Of a stretch of 7,891 bases of DNA, positions 1 through 5,987 are shown in pieces. Numbering within the stretch: position 1 is the first letter of the stretch; each line of letters opens with the position of its first letter. The notes beneath the pieces are model-generated. The model was given only the letters and a program-made list of their open reading frames with translations. It ran no database searches and was not told the DNA's origin. The DNA is from CAYJDG01 sp964368875 (GTDB lineage Bacteria; Pseudomonadota; Alphaproteobacteria; Micavibrionales; Micavibrionaceae), in NCBI GenBank assembly GCA_964368875.1, contig CAYJDG010000064.1:1-7891 (forward strand), in the 5' to 3' direction. The translations under genes and the position numbers were made by a program.

Positions 1-1280
1 GTGTAGAGTTCGGCGGCATTGCGGTCGAGCGGGTCGTTGGTGTCTCTGAATTGTGCCGCCGCGCGCACGACCCCCTGCACATCGGTGATCGGAACAGTTT
101 TATACAGGCCAACCTCATCGGTGTGCTTGGCGAGAAAATCATGTGCCGCAAGCAGACGTCCGGCAGAGGGAATAAAGGTCGGGCGGTCGCGGACCCAATC
201 GAGAAATGCGCTCAGCTGGCGCATGATCGTCTCACCCAGCTCATCAGCCAGCGGACCGCGTTTGGCCCGCACCAACCGGTAAAGCTCGGGACTGCCAAAC
301 AGGCCTTCGACCAGATCGCTGGCGGATTGGCCATAGGTTTCACTGATTTGCGTGGCGATCGGTTCGAGGTCTTTGAGCGCGATGGCTTTATAATGGGTGG
401 CCGCATCGGCGAGAATGATGGTGGTCACGGTTTCAAGCTGCAGGTTGCCTATCCGCGCGGCCGACCATGTATCACGCGCAAACGTCACCTGATCGAAAGA
501 TTTACGCCAGCCATGCATGGTGTAACTGGTGTTCTGGCGTTCAAGCGGGGCTGCGCGCAGCATCTGGGCAAGTAACTCGCCGTTATCGTAGCGCTCAGGC
601 GCGGAGTGAACTATGAAATTCTCAAGGTCATCAGGATCACGCGCAATCTCTTCGGAGTGATACGGCGCGTAGGGGCGCGTTGCATCGAGGTTGACGATGT
701 AGTTCTTCAATACGTTCATGTAATCGGGATAGCTGCCGTAGTTGCGCGTATAGAGGTTGATGCGTCCGCCATCGGCCAGACTATCGACCCAGCGCGCGTG
801 ATTTTCAGCGTTTTCAAAAGCGACGGAGGCGGGGCTGTAGCGGTTTAAAATATCATCCGCCGCGTGAAACATTTCATGGGTCATCTGCCATGCAAGGTTA
901 TTGATCTGCTGCGGTGTCAGGGTATCGATATCTGCGGTGTAGGTTGCGGGGTTTAGTCCCCAGGCAATCGCACGGCTGCGCTCGGGGATCGACTGGGCCC
1001 CCTGCGTGAGGGCAAGATGGGAAGTCTGTTCCTGCGAGGTCAGGTATTTGAGAGATGTCGGCGGCAGGTTCAGCTCGGCGCGCAGGCGCGCAGTCTCTTC
1101 AGCCGGATCGGTGGCGAAGTTGAACACGCCGACACGGCCAACCAATTCGGGAAAATCTTTGAAATAAGAGCCGGTCAGTTCATCGTACATGCGTTGATAG
1201 CCAGCTTTGCCGTGATAATCGGCAAGCCAGCGCAAACGGGTACGGCTGGATTCAAGGACTGCGGTTTCGGCGTCGTTCAT
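1..1280 (-). CDS. HExxH-motif putative metallopeptidase, partial (3' end beyond the left edge)
   Basis: Reading the minus strand from the ATG at 1280 gives an uninterrupted frame of 426 codons that leaves the window with no stop, so the gene is truncated by the window and not visibly broken. I do not recognise the family. Residues 135-139 are HEMFH, in the context MTHEMFHAADD, which fits the HExxH zinc-binding helix of zincin metallopeptidases (H135 and H139 as ligands, E136 catalytic). A possible third ligand is E235, in a NGELLAQM helix about 96 residues later, reminiscent of the ExxA helices of some gluzincins; this is a guess. There is no signal peptide or membrane segment at the N-terminus, so the part seen looks soluble. 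The gene lies 85 bp downstream of mntH on the same strand. A TATAAT hexamer at 1352-1357 (minus) lacks a good -35 partner, and the ribosome site is poor. Coding status is likely; peptidase activity is inferred from one motif. Confidence 0.72.
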   Translation of the reverse strand, partial: MNDAETAVLESSRTRLRWLADYHGKAGYQRMYDELTGSYFKDFPELVGRVGVFNFATDPAEETARLRAELNLPPTSLKYLTSQEQTSHLALTQGAQSIPERSRAIAWGLNPATYTADIDTLTPQQINNLAWQMTHEMFHAADDILNRYSPASVAFENAENHARWVDSLADGGRINLYTRNYGSYPDYMNVLKNYIVNLDATRPYAPYHSEEIARDPDDLENFIVHSAPERYDNGELLAQMLRAAPLERQNTSYTMHGWRKSFDQVTFARDTWSAARIGNLQLETVTTIILADAATHYKAIALKDLEPIATQISETYGQSASDLVEGLFGSPELYRLVRAKRGPLADELGETIMRQLSAFLDWVRDRPTFIPSAGRLLAAHDFLAKHTDEVGLYKTVPITDVQGVVRAAAQFRDTNDPLDRNAAELY

Positions 1281-1365
1281 GAGATTCTGACCTGAAGGGC
1301 AGTATAAGCTGAAACCCGTAAACTTTCCTTAACGATCTGAAATGGCTGGATATTATAGGTAAAAT

Positions 1366-2724
1366 CTAGCCGCCAAGCGCCGTGCTGGCGAGGTCCCACA
1401 GCATCTTCATATTAAGAGTGATCAGAATGACCGCGATCAGTGCTGCAATGGCAGAGAGCCAAACCGGGGCGGTGAAGTCGCCGAGCTTGCGCTTGTCCAT
1501 CGTAAACATGACCAGCGGCACAACCGCGAAGGGCAGTTGCAGCGAGAGGATGACCTGCGAGCCGATCAATAGCTTGGCTGTGCCGTCAGCGCCGTACATC
1601 ATGGTCACGATCATCGCCGGGACAATCGCAATCATCCGCGTGGTCAGGCGGCGCAGCCATGGCTTCATGCGGATTTTGATAAATCCTTCCATAACGATCT
1701 GCCCGGCGAGCGTCGCCGTCACCGTCGAATTGAGACCACAGCAAAGAAGCGCTATCCCGAAGAGCGGGGCGGCAATCGCAGCCCCGAGCATCGGCGTGAG
1801 CAACTGGTGGGCGGCTTCGAGTTCGACGACATCGGTTTTACCGTTGGCATGAAAGGCGGCAGCAGCCAAAATCAGGATAGACGCATTGACCAGAAGAGCC
1901 AGCATCAGGGCGATGGTGGAGTCGATGGTGGCGAATTTTATCGCTTCTTTCTTTTCCGCCGGGCTGTCGCCAAAGGCACGGGTCTGGACGATGGAGGAAT
2001 GCAGATACAGATTATGCGGCATGACCGTCGCGCCAATGATGCCAAGCGCTATATAGAGCATAGCCGGATTGGTGACGATTTCGGTGGTTGGAATAAAGCC
2101 GCGCAGCACGCCGCCCATATCGGGATCAGCCAGCCAGACCTGAACACCGAACGACGCAAAGATCACAAAGAGCAGAGAAATGACAAAGGCCTCAACCCAG
2201 CGGAAGCCGAGGCGCTGGAAAGCGAGAATGAGAAATACGTCGAGGGCGGTGATGATCACGCCGATTTCAAGCGGGATATGAAAGAGAAGGTAGAGGCCGA
2301 TGGCGGTGCCGATGACTTCGGCAAGATCGGTTGCGCAGATGGCAAGTTCGGCCAGAACCCACAAACAGAATGACACGGGGCGGGAATAACTGTCACGGCA
2401 GGCCTGCGCCAGATCGCGGCCCGAGGCTACACCGAGGCGGGCGCACAAGGACTGCAGAATGATCGCCATGATGTTCGAGATCAGCGCAACCGCGAGGAGG
2501 GTGTAGCCGAACTGGGAGCCGCCCGCGAGAGAGGTCGCCCAGTTGCCCGGGTCCATATACCCAACCGCGACGAGATAGCCCGGCCCGAGAAAGGCGACAA
2601 ACTTACGCCACGTGCTGCCAGTCTTTTTGACGGCAACCGTGCCATGGACATCGGCGAGCGAGGCTTCACCGCGTTCGGTGCGCCAGCCTTGGCTGAAATA
2701 GGCTTTGAGGTCGTGCGGACTCAT
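1366..2724 (-). CDS. mntH: NRAMP-family divalent metal (Mn2+)/H+ symporter MntH
   Basis: The 452-residue product is an inner-membrane NRAMP transporter that imports Mn(II), and probably some Fe(II), driven by protons. The family hallmarks are present: GYMDPGNWATSL in TM1 (DPGN at residues 58-61) and ATVMPHNLYLHS in TM6 (MPHN at 235-238), which supply the metal-coordinating Asp, Asn and Met of NRAMP proteins. About eleven hydrophobic segments follow a soluble N-terminus of roughly 40 residues. E. coli MntH is about 412 residues, so this one is slightly longer. The frame is open to an ATG at 2766, but that start would put codons across operator 1 and the -35/-10 elements. The ATG at 2724 (MSPHDLKAYF) sits about ten bases past the putative -10, so I prefer it; the ATG at 2730 is also possible. 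The gene is divergent from mntR and shares its operator region, which predicts repression under manganese sufficiency. Confidence 0.95.
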   Translation of the reverse strand: MSPHDLKAYFSQGWRTERGEASLADVHGTVAVKKTGSTWRKFVAFLGPGYLVAVGYMDPGNWATSLAGGSQFGYTLLAVALISNIMAIILQSLCARLGVASGRDLAQACRDSYSRPVSFCLWVLAELAICATDLAEVIGTAIGLYLLFHIPLEIGVIITALDVFLILAFQRLGFRWVEAFVISLLFVIFASFGVQVWLADPDMGGVLRGFIPTTEIVTNPAMLYIALGIIGATVMPHNLYLHSSIVQTRAFGDSPAEKKEAIKFATIDSTIALMLALLVNASILILAAAAFHANGKTDVVELEAAHQLLTPMLGAAIAAPLFGIALLCCGLNSTVTATLAGQIVMEGFIKIRMKPWLRRLTTRMIAIVPAMIVTMMYGADGTAKLLIGSQVILSLQLPFAVVPLVMFTMDKRKLGDFTAPVWLSAIAALIAVILITLNMKMLWDLASTALGG

Positions 2725-2733
2725 GATCATTTT

Positions 2734-2763
2734 AATATAGACTTTAAAGTGTAGCCTTGGCAA
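2734..2763 (-). promoter_or_regulatory. Putative sigma-70 promoter of mntH
   Basis: On the minus strand, TTGCCA (2763-2758) is followed after 18 bp by TATATT (2739-2734). Transcription would begin near 2727, only a few bases before the ATG at 2724. Operator 1 covers the -35 hexamer and part of the spacer, so repressor binding there should block RNA polymerase. An alternative pairing, TTTTTG with TAAAGT at 17 bp, would start transcription about 7 bp earlier and still leave a very short leader. Confidence 0.5.
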
Positions 2764-2765
2764 CA
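2750..2765. promoter_or_regulatory. MntR operator site 1 (imperfect inverted repeat)
   Basis: TGTAGC-CTTG-GCAACA differs from the perfect TGTAGC-N4-GCTACA palindrome at one base (A for T in the right half). It overlaps the putative mntH -35 element. Its centre is 21 bp from that of site 2, two helical turns, so both sites face the same side of the helix. The core TAGC-N4-GCTA resembles the MntR boxes I recall from enterobacterial mntH promoters. Confidence 0.7.
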
Positions 2766-2770
2766 AAAAA

Positions 2771-2786
2771 TGTAGCAGAGGCTACA
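2771..2786. promoter_or_regulatory. MntR operator site 2 (perfect inverted repeat)
   Basis: TGTAGC-AGAG-GCTACA is a perfect 6+6 palindrome with a 4-bp centre. It lies just upstream of the mntH -35 hexamer in the mntH orientation. Together with site 1 it could hold two repressor dimers side by side. Assignment to MntR rests on the adjacent mntR gene and the shared sequence of three copies in one intergenic region. Confidence 0.8.
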
Positions 2787-2836
2787 TTTGAGTGTTTGTG
2801 CGCCTTTGCGGCAAATGGGACAGAGGGATAACGGAG

Positions 2837-2852
2837 TGTAGCCCACGCTACA
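2837..2852. promoter_or_regulatory. MntR operator site 3 (perfect inverted repeat, mntR-proximal)
   Basis: TGTAGC-CCAC-GCTACA is a perfect palindrome with the same half-sites as site 2. It ends 2 bp before the putative mntR -35 hexamer (2855-2860), so a bound dimer would abut or overlap the polymerase footprint. This suggests that mntR is autoregulated. Its centre is 66 bp from that of site 2. Confidence 0.8.
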
Positions 2853-2854
2853 AA

Positions 2855-2883
2855 TTGACATCGCCATAGAAAAGCGGGACAAT
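2855..2883 (+). promoter_or_regulatory. Putative sigma-70 promoter of mntR, predicting a leaderless mRNA
   Basis: A consensus TTGACA -35 (2855-2860) is separated by exactly 17 bp from GACAAT (2878-2883, 4 of 6 matches to TATAAT). The ATG of mntR starts at 2889, just where transcription would be expected to begin. No Shine-Dalgarno sequence precedes the ATG, which fits leaderless translation. Confidence 0.65.
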
Positions 2884-2888
2884 CAGCT

Positions 2889-3329
2889 ATGGTTACGACA
2901 CCCGCAAAATCTCTTCGCACAGAAATCCGCGCCCAGGCCTTCGAGCAGGTTCGCGAAGCGCATCAATCGGAGACCGCTGAAGATTACGTCGAAATGATTG
3001 CCGACCTGATCGAGGAAAAGGGCGAGGCACGCATCGTCGACCTTGCCGCCGCGTTCGGCGTATCACATGCGACTGTGAACAAGATTGTCGGGCGGCTGAA
3101 CAAAGAAGGCTTCATCACCAACCAGCCTTACCGATCCATCTTTCTGACCGAGAAAGGGCGCGAGCTTGCCGAAAGCTGTAAACGTCGTCATGAAATCGTC
3201 GCTGGCTTTCTGAAAGCGATCGGCGTCACCGCGCGCACTGCCGAGCTGGATGCCGAAGGCGTCGAGCATCACATCAGCGAAGAAACACTCAAGGCGTTCG
3301 CCGCTTTCATCAAGAAGAAAAAGGCCTGA
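2889..3329 (+). CDS. mntR: Manganese-responsive transcriptional repressor MntR (DtxR family)
   Basis: The 146-residue protein matches the proteobacterial MntR layout. An N-terminal extension of about 20 residues leads into FEQVREAH, then a winged helix-turn-helix (about residues 30-92, recognition region GVSHATVNKIVGRL) and a metal-binding/dimerisation half (about 93-146, with RRHEIV and DAEGVEHHISEETL). The residues equivalent to the six B. subtilis MntR manganese ligands (D8, E11, H77, E99, E102, H103) are all present here as D32, E35, H101, E123, E126 and H127. No SH3-like third domain is present, as expected for MntR rather than DtxR/IdeR. It is divergent from mntH and faces three candidate operators, so the inferred role is a cytoplasmic Mn(II)-activated repressor of mntH and probably of itself. 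The start at 2889 fits the promoter and family N-terminus despite lacking a ribosome site. The protein ends in a basic KKKKA tail. Confidence 0.94.
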   Translation: MVTTPAKSLRTEIRAQAFEQVREAHQSETAEDYVEMIADLIEEKGEARIVDLAAAFGVSHATVNKIVGRLNKEGFITNQPYRSIFLTEKGRELAESCKRRHEIVAGFLKAIGVTARTAELDAEGVEHHISEETLKAFAAFIKKKKA

Positions 3330-3414
3330 AACTGATTCGGCCCGTTAAATCAAAAGTGCCTTATTTTAAAGGCCAAATCACACCTCAGAGTCGAGAAAAG
3401 CCCTAAAATCAGCT

Positions 3415-3450
3415 TTTTATGCTGCTATACACATAAAAATCAGCATAAAA
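3415..3450. repeat. 10-bp perfect inverted repeat, possible mntR 3' hairpin
   Basis: TTTTATGCTG (3415-3424) is exactly complementary to CAGCATAAAA (3441-3450) across a 16-base loop. An overlapping alternative pairs TTTTTATG (3414-3421) with CATAAAAA (3432-3439), and AAAATCAGC occurs twice (3405-3413 and 3436-3444). A second, weaker stem pairs AAAAGC (3396-3401) with GCTTTT (3412-3417) and runs into a T tract. These AU-rich stems could act as a weak terminator for mntR or as a protein-binding or curved region. Confidence 0.4.
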
Positions 3451-3603
3451 CCCCTGAAAACTGCATTTTTTATATCGACCTAATGCGCACAATCCGTCAT
3501 GACTAATGAGTACGCACACTGACGGGATTCGCAGCTAATCTGTAGAACCATTGTTCTGTCCCGGTGGTGTATGTTCTTTAATTCATAAACGACTAACCAA
3601 CTT

Positions 3604-3610
3604 AGGAAAG
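3604..3610 (+). promoter_or_regulatory. Ribosome binding site of the HU gene
   Basis: AGGAAAG lies 8 bases before the ATG at 3619 in an A-rich, unstructured leader. It fixes the start of the HU gene and fits high expression. It contrasts with mntR and mntH, which lack such a site. Confidence 0.7.
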
Positions 3611-3618
3611 AAAACAAA

Positions 3619-3975
3619 ATGGCTGCTGCTCCTAAAACCGCTGCCCCTAAAGCTGCTGCTCCTAAAGCCGCTGCTGCCAAGGCTCCTACTGCTCCAACCG
3701 TTACCCTGAAGCAGATCGCTGCGATCCTCGCAGACAAACACGAAATGACCAAAAAACAAGCCAACCTCCTGGCTGACGAACTGGTCGAACAGATCGTTAA
3801 AAACCTGAAAAAAGGCAACCGTATCCGCGTTGCTGGCCTCGGCATCCTTCAAGTTAAAAAACGCGCTGCACGCATGGGCCGTAACCCAGCTACCGGCGAA
3901 GCCATCAAAATCCCTGCCAAGAAGAAAATTGCCTTCCGCGCAGCGAAAGAACTGAAAGAAGCAGTTGGCAAATAA
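3619..3975 (+). CDS. HU-family DNA-binding protein with Ala/Lys/Pro-rich N-terminal tail
   Basis: The 118-residue product is a nucleoid-associated HU/IHF-type protein, expected to bind and bend DNA as a dimer. Residues 1-27 form a low-complexity tail of AAPK-type repeats, absent from standard HU proteins of about 90 residues and resembling histone H1-like tails. The HU fold covers residues 28-118: two helices (TLKQIAAILADK and TKKQANLLADELVEQIVKNL), the turn GLGIL (73-77, where most HU proteins have GFG-x-F, so aromatic residues are replaced here), the DNA-intercalating arm with GRNPATGE (87-94), and the C-terminal KKKIAFRAAKELKEAV helix. The gene is monocistronic: a good ribosome site precedes it and a strong terminator follows 27 bp after the stop. 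I cannot assign it to HU-alpha, HU-beta or IHF. The tail probably increases non-specific DNA contact; that is inference. Confidence 0.93.
   Translation: MAAAPKTAAPKAAAPKAAAAKAPTAPTVTLKQIAAILADKHEMTKKQANLLADELVEQIVKNLKKGNRIRVAGLGILQVKKRAARMGRNPATGEAIKIPAKKKIAFRAAKELKEAVGK
3622..3681 (+). repeat. Four tandem 15-bp units encoding the HU tail
   Basis: Four in-frame units encode AAAPK, TAAPK, AAAPK and AAAAK. Units 1 and 3 are identical at DNA level (GCTGCTGCTCCTAAA). The other two differ at synonymous and a few non-synonymous positions. Such a tract can gain or lose units by slippage, so tail length may vary between strains. Confidence 0.75.
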
Positions 3976-3994
3976 GCCAATCTGACTCTATATA
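3965..3994 (+). promoter_or_regulatory. Putative promoter of uup, overlapping the end of the HU gene
   Basis: TTGGCA (3965-3970), within the last HU codons, is followed after 18 bp by TATATA (3989-3994). Transcription would start near 4001, directly before the terminator hairpin. There is no room for a promoter between the hairpin (ending 4033) and the uup ATG at 4056, so uup must use this promoter, read-through from HU, or both. Confidence 0.45.
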
Positions 3995-4002
3995 AGCTTC
4001 AT

Positions 4003-4033
4003 AAAAACCCATCACTCAGGTGATGGGTTTTTT
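4003..4033 (+). terminator. Rho-independent terminator after the HU gene
   Basis: CCCATCAC (4008-4015) pairs perfectly with GTGATGGG (4020-4027) around a TCAG loop and is followed by six T residues. Five A residues before the stem can pair with the T tract, making the element symmetrical and potentially bidirectional. It lies 27 bp after the HU stop codon. Confidence 0.93.
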
Positions 4034-4055
4034 CTTAAACCAAAAAGTGCGGAAA

Positions 4056-5900
4056 ATGCCCGGATTATTGTTACTCAGCGTTCAGGATGCCTTGGTCGGG
4101 TTTGGCGGCAAACCCCTCTTTGAAGGCCTGTCTTTCAACGTCTGCGAGGGCGACAAGATCTGTCTGGTCGGAAATAACGGCGCGGGCAAGACCACACTCA
4201 TGAATGTCATCACCGGGGCGCGCGAAATCGACGCCGGGGAACGCTGGCTGCTGGCCGGGACGACCATCGGCTATCTGCGGCAGGACGTGCCGATCAAACC
4301 GGGACAGACGGTTTACGATTTTATCTTCGAGGAACTCAGCGAAGAAAATCAGGAGGCGCATAATCTCTATAAAATCGAGATGATCGTTGCGCCGCTTGAG
4401 TTGGATATCAACGACAAGATGGAAAAGCTCTCAGGCGGACAGCTGCGCCGTGCTGCGCTCGCCCGCGCTTTGGTCGAAGACCCTGATATCCTGCTACTGG
4501 ATGAGCCGACCAACCACCTTGATCTCGATATCATCGAGTGGCTGGAAGGATATCTCAAGAATTTCAAAGGGGCGGTCGTCTGTATCAGCCACGACCGGAC
4601 GTTCCTTTCCAATGTGTCTGACCGCGTCTTCTGGCTGGATCGCGGCAATATGCGCATCTGTCCACGCGGGTTCAGCTATTTCGAAGAATGGTCGGAAATG
4701 TTGCTCGAACACGAAGAGCGCGAACTGCATAACCGCCAGAAAGTCGTCGACCGCGAAGTCGCATGGGCAAGCCGGGGCGTGCAGGGACGGCGCAAACGCA
4801 ATGTTCGCCGCCTTTATCTGATGAAAGAAGAGCGCGAGCGCCTGAAACGCGACAAGAATGCGCTTTCACGCCTGCTGGCGAAGGTTGAGTTTGAAGACAC
4901 CGATGTGTCGCTCAATTCCAAGATCGTTGCCGAGTTTATCAAGGTTGGAAAAACATTCGTCGAAGATGGTCAGGAAAAAACCATTCTCGATAGTTTCAGC
5001 CTGCGCATCACCAAAGGTGACCGGATCGGCATTCTTGGGCGCAATGGATCGGGGAAAACGACCTTCCTCAAAATGCTGATCGGTGAACTCAAGGCGGATA
5101 GCGGCAAGGTGAAGCTGTCCAAAGAGCTTGAGTTTTCTTACTTCGACCAGAAGCGGCGCGACCTTGATCCGGAAGCATCCTTGTGGAAGACGCTCTGCCC
5201 GACGGGCGGCGAACATGTCGACGTGATGGGCAAACCGCGTCATGTGTATGGGTATCTGAAAGATTTTCTTTTTGATCCGACCATGGCGTTGCAGCCAGTC
5301 AAAACATTATCCGGCGGCCAGAAAAACCGTCTGATGCTAGCGCGTATTCTCGCCAACCCGAAAAATCTGCTGATCCTCGATGAGCCGACCAACGATCTCG
5401 ACATGGATACGCTCGATATGCTCGAAGAAGTGCTGATGAATTATAAAGGCACCGTCATCATCGTTAGCCACGACCGCGATTTCCTCGACCAGACGGTTAG
5501 CAAGATCCTGGCCTTTGAAGGCAACGGCGTGATTGAAGGCTATATCGGCGGCTATACCGATTATCTGGCTGCGCGCAAGGAGCGCAAAATGGACAAGAAA
5601 GAGGCCGCGACGCCGACCTATCAATCCATTCCCGCTGCGCCAGCGCCTGAGAAGCTCAAGCCATCGAAGCCGAAACTGTCGTATAAACTTCAGTTCGAGC
5701 TCGATAATCTGCCGCAGAAAATGGCGGACCTTGAAGCGGAGATCGCGGAGCTGGTTAAAAATCTGCAAGATGCAGGCTTTTATAAGCGTGACCCGCAGGC
5801 GTTTCAGGATAGCTCGGTACGGCTTGAAAAAGCCAAGGCTGAACTTGAGAAAGCCGAGAACCGCTGGCTTGAGCTGGAATCACTGCAACAGGCAGGATGA
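4056..5900 (+). CDS. uup: ABC-F family ATPase Uup
   Basis: The 614-residue soluble protein has two ABC cassettes and no membrane segment, as in ABC-F proteins that act on ribosomes or nucleic acid structures. Cassette 1 has Walker A GNNGAGKTT (39-47), signature LSGGQ (125-129), Walker B LLLDEPTNHLD and the H-loop SHDR. Cassette 2 has GRNGSGKTT (328-336), LSGGQ (418-422), LILDEPTNDLD and SHDR. Both catalytic glutamates are present. The inter-cassette linker has WASRGVQGRRKRNVRRL (237-253), a basic signature typical of the Uup subgroup. A Lys/Pro/Ala-rich spacer (about 515-540) leads to a C-terminal coiled-coil domain (about 541-612), also Uup-like, which in E. coli binds DNA. In E. coli, Uup affects precise transposon excision and ribosome-related functions. 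The frame extends upstream to a GTG at 4020, but that codon is inside the terminator stem, so ATG 4056 (MPGLLLLSVQD) is preferred. The ribosome site is weak. Confidence 0.92.
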   Translation: MPGLLLLSVQDALVGFGGKPLFEGLSFNVCEGDKICLVGNNGAGKTTLMNVITGAREIDAGERWLLAGTTIGYLRQDVPIKPGQTVYDFIFEELSEENQEAHNLYKIEMIVAPLELDINDKMEKLSGGQLRRAALARALVEDPDILLLDEPTNHLDLDIIEWLEGYLKNFKGAVVCISHDRTFLSNVSDRVFWLDRGNMRICPRGFSYFEEWSEMLLEHEERELHNRQKVVDREVAWASRGVQGRRKRNVRRLYLMKEERERLKRDKNALSRLLAKVEFEDTDVSLNSKIVAEFIKVGKTFVEDGQEKTILDSFSLRITKGDRIGILGRNGSGKTTFLKMLIGELKADSGKVKLSKELEFSYFDQKRRDLDPEASLWKTLCPTGGEHVDVMGKPRHVYGYLKDFLFDPTMALQPVKTLSGGQKNRLMLARILANPKNLLILDEPTNDLDMDTLDMLEEVLMNYKGTVIIVSHDRDFLDQTVSKILAFEGNGVIEGYIGGYTDYLAARKERKMDKKEAATPTYQSIPAAPAPEKLKPSKPKLSYKLQFELDNLPQKMADLEAEIAELVKNLQDAGFYKRDPQAFQDSSVRLEKAKAELEKAENRWLELESLQQAG

Positions 5901-5987
5901 GCTAAGTGCCTGAGAAAGTTTTGCTTTATCGCCATTAAACCTCTGGTATGGGATTTGTGTCATACTATTAAGTGGGAATGGGCGGTC

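Larger units (their letters stand above)
3330..3618. other. AT-rich intergenic region between mntR and the HU gene
   Basis: This 289-bp stretch has no convincing gene. Its middle (about 3396-3480) is rich in A and T tracts and short inverted repeats. Further on, AATCCGTCA (3491-3499) pairs with TGACGGGATT (3520-3529) apart from one bulged base, giving a possible hairpin in the HU leader. An HU promoter is expected here, but I find no hexamer pair good enough to call. A reading frame on the opposite strand entering from the HU gene has no family resemblance and is a shadow. Confidence 0.6.

Noticed and set aside
51..575. 174-codon plus-strand frame
   Set aside because: It lies opposite the long minus-strand HExxH gene, has no family resemblance and no ribosome site; it is a shadow frame.
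1352..1357. TATAAT on the minus strand as a promoter for the HExxH gene
   Set aside because: No acceptable -35 hexamer lies 16-18 bp upstream, so the hexamer alone is not called as a promoter.
1807..2373. 188-codon plus-strand frame opposite mntH
   Set aside because: The minus strand clearly encodes an NRAMP transporter here. The opposite frame is a charged, low-complexity translation of transmembrane codons.
2741..2750. Perfect palindrome ACTTTAAAGT next to operator 1
   Set aside because: It is short, AT-rich and occurs once; it probably reflects promoter spacer composition and is not called as a separate site.
2725..2766. Upstream start of mntH at the ATG 2766
   Set aside because: It would make the operator 1, -35 and -10 sequences coding and adds MLPRLHFKVYIK, which does not resemble an NRAMP N-terminus.
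3480..3845. 121-codon minus-strand frame opposite the HU gene
   Set aside because: Its Ala/Gly-rich repeats are the reverse complement of the HU tail repeats; no independent coding evidence.
4020..4055. GTG start for uup at 4020
   Set aside because: The codon is within the 3' arm of the HU terminator stem, and the added residues (MMGFFLNQKVRK) come from the terminator T tract.
5955..5987. TTG start for the first small protein
   Set aside because: It is a weak start with no ribosome site; the ATG at 5988 follows a G-rich sequence and gives a cleaner N-terminus.
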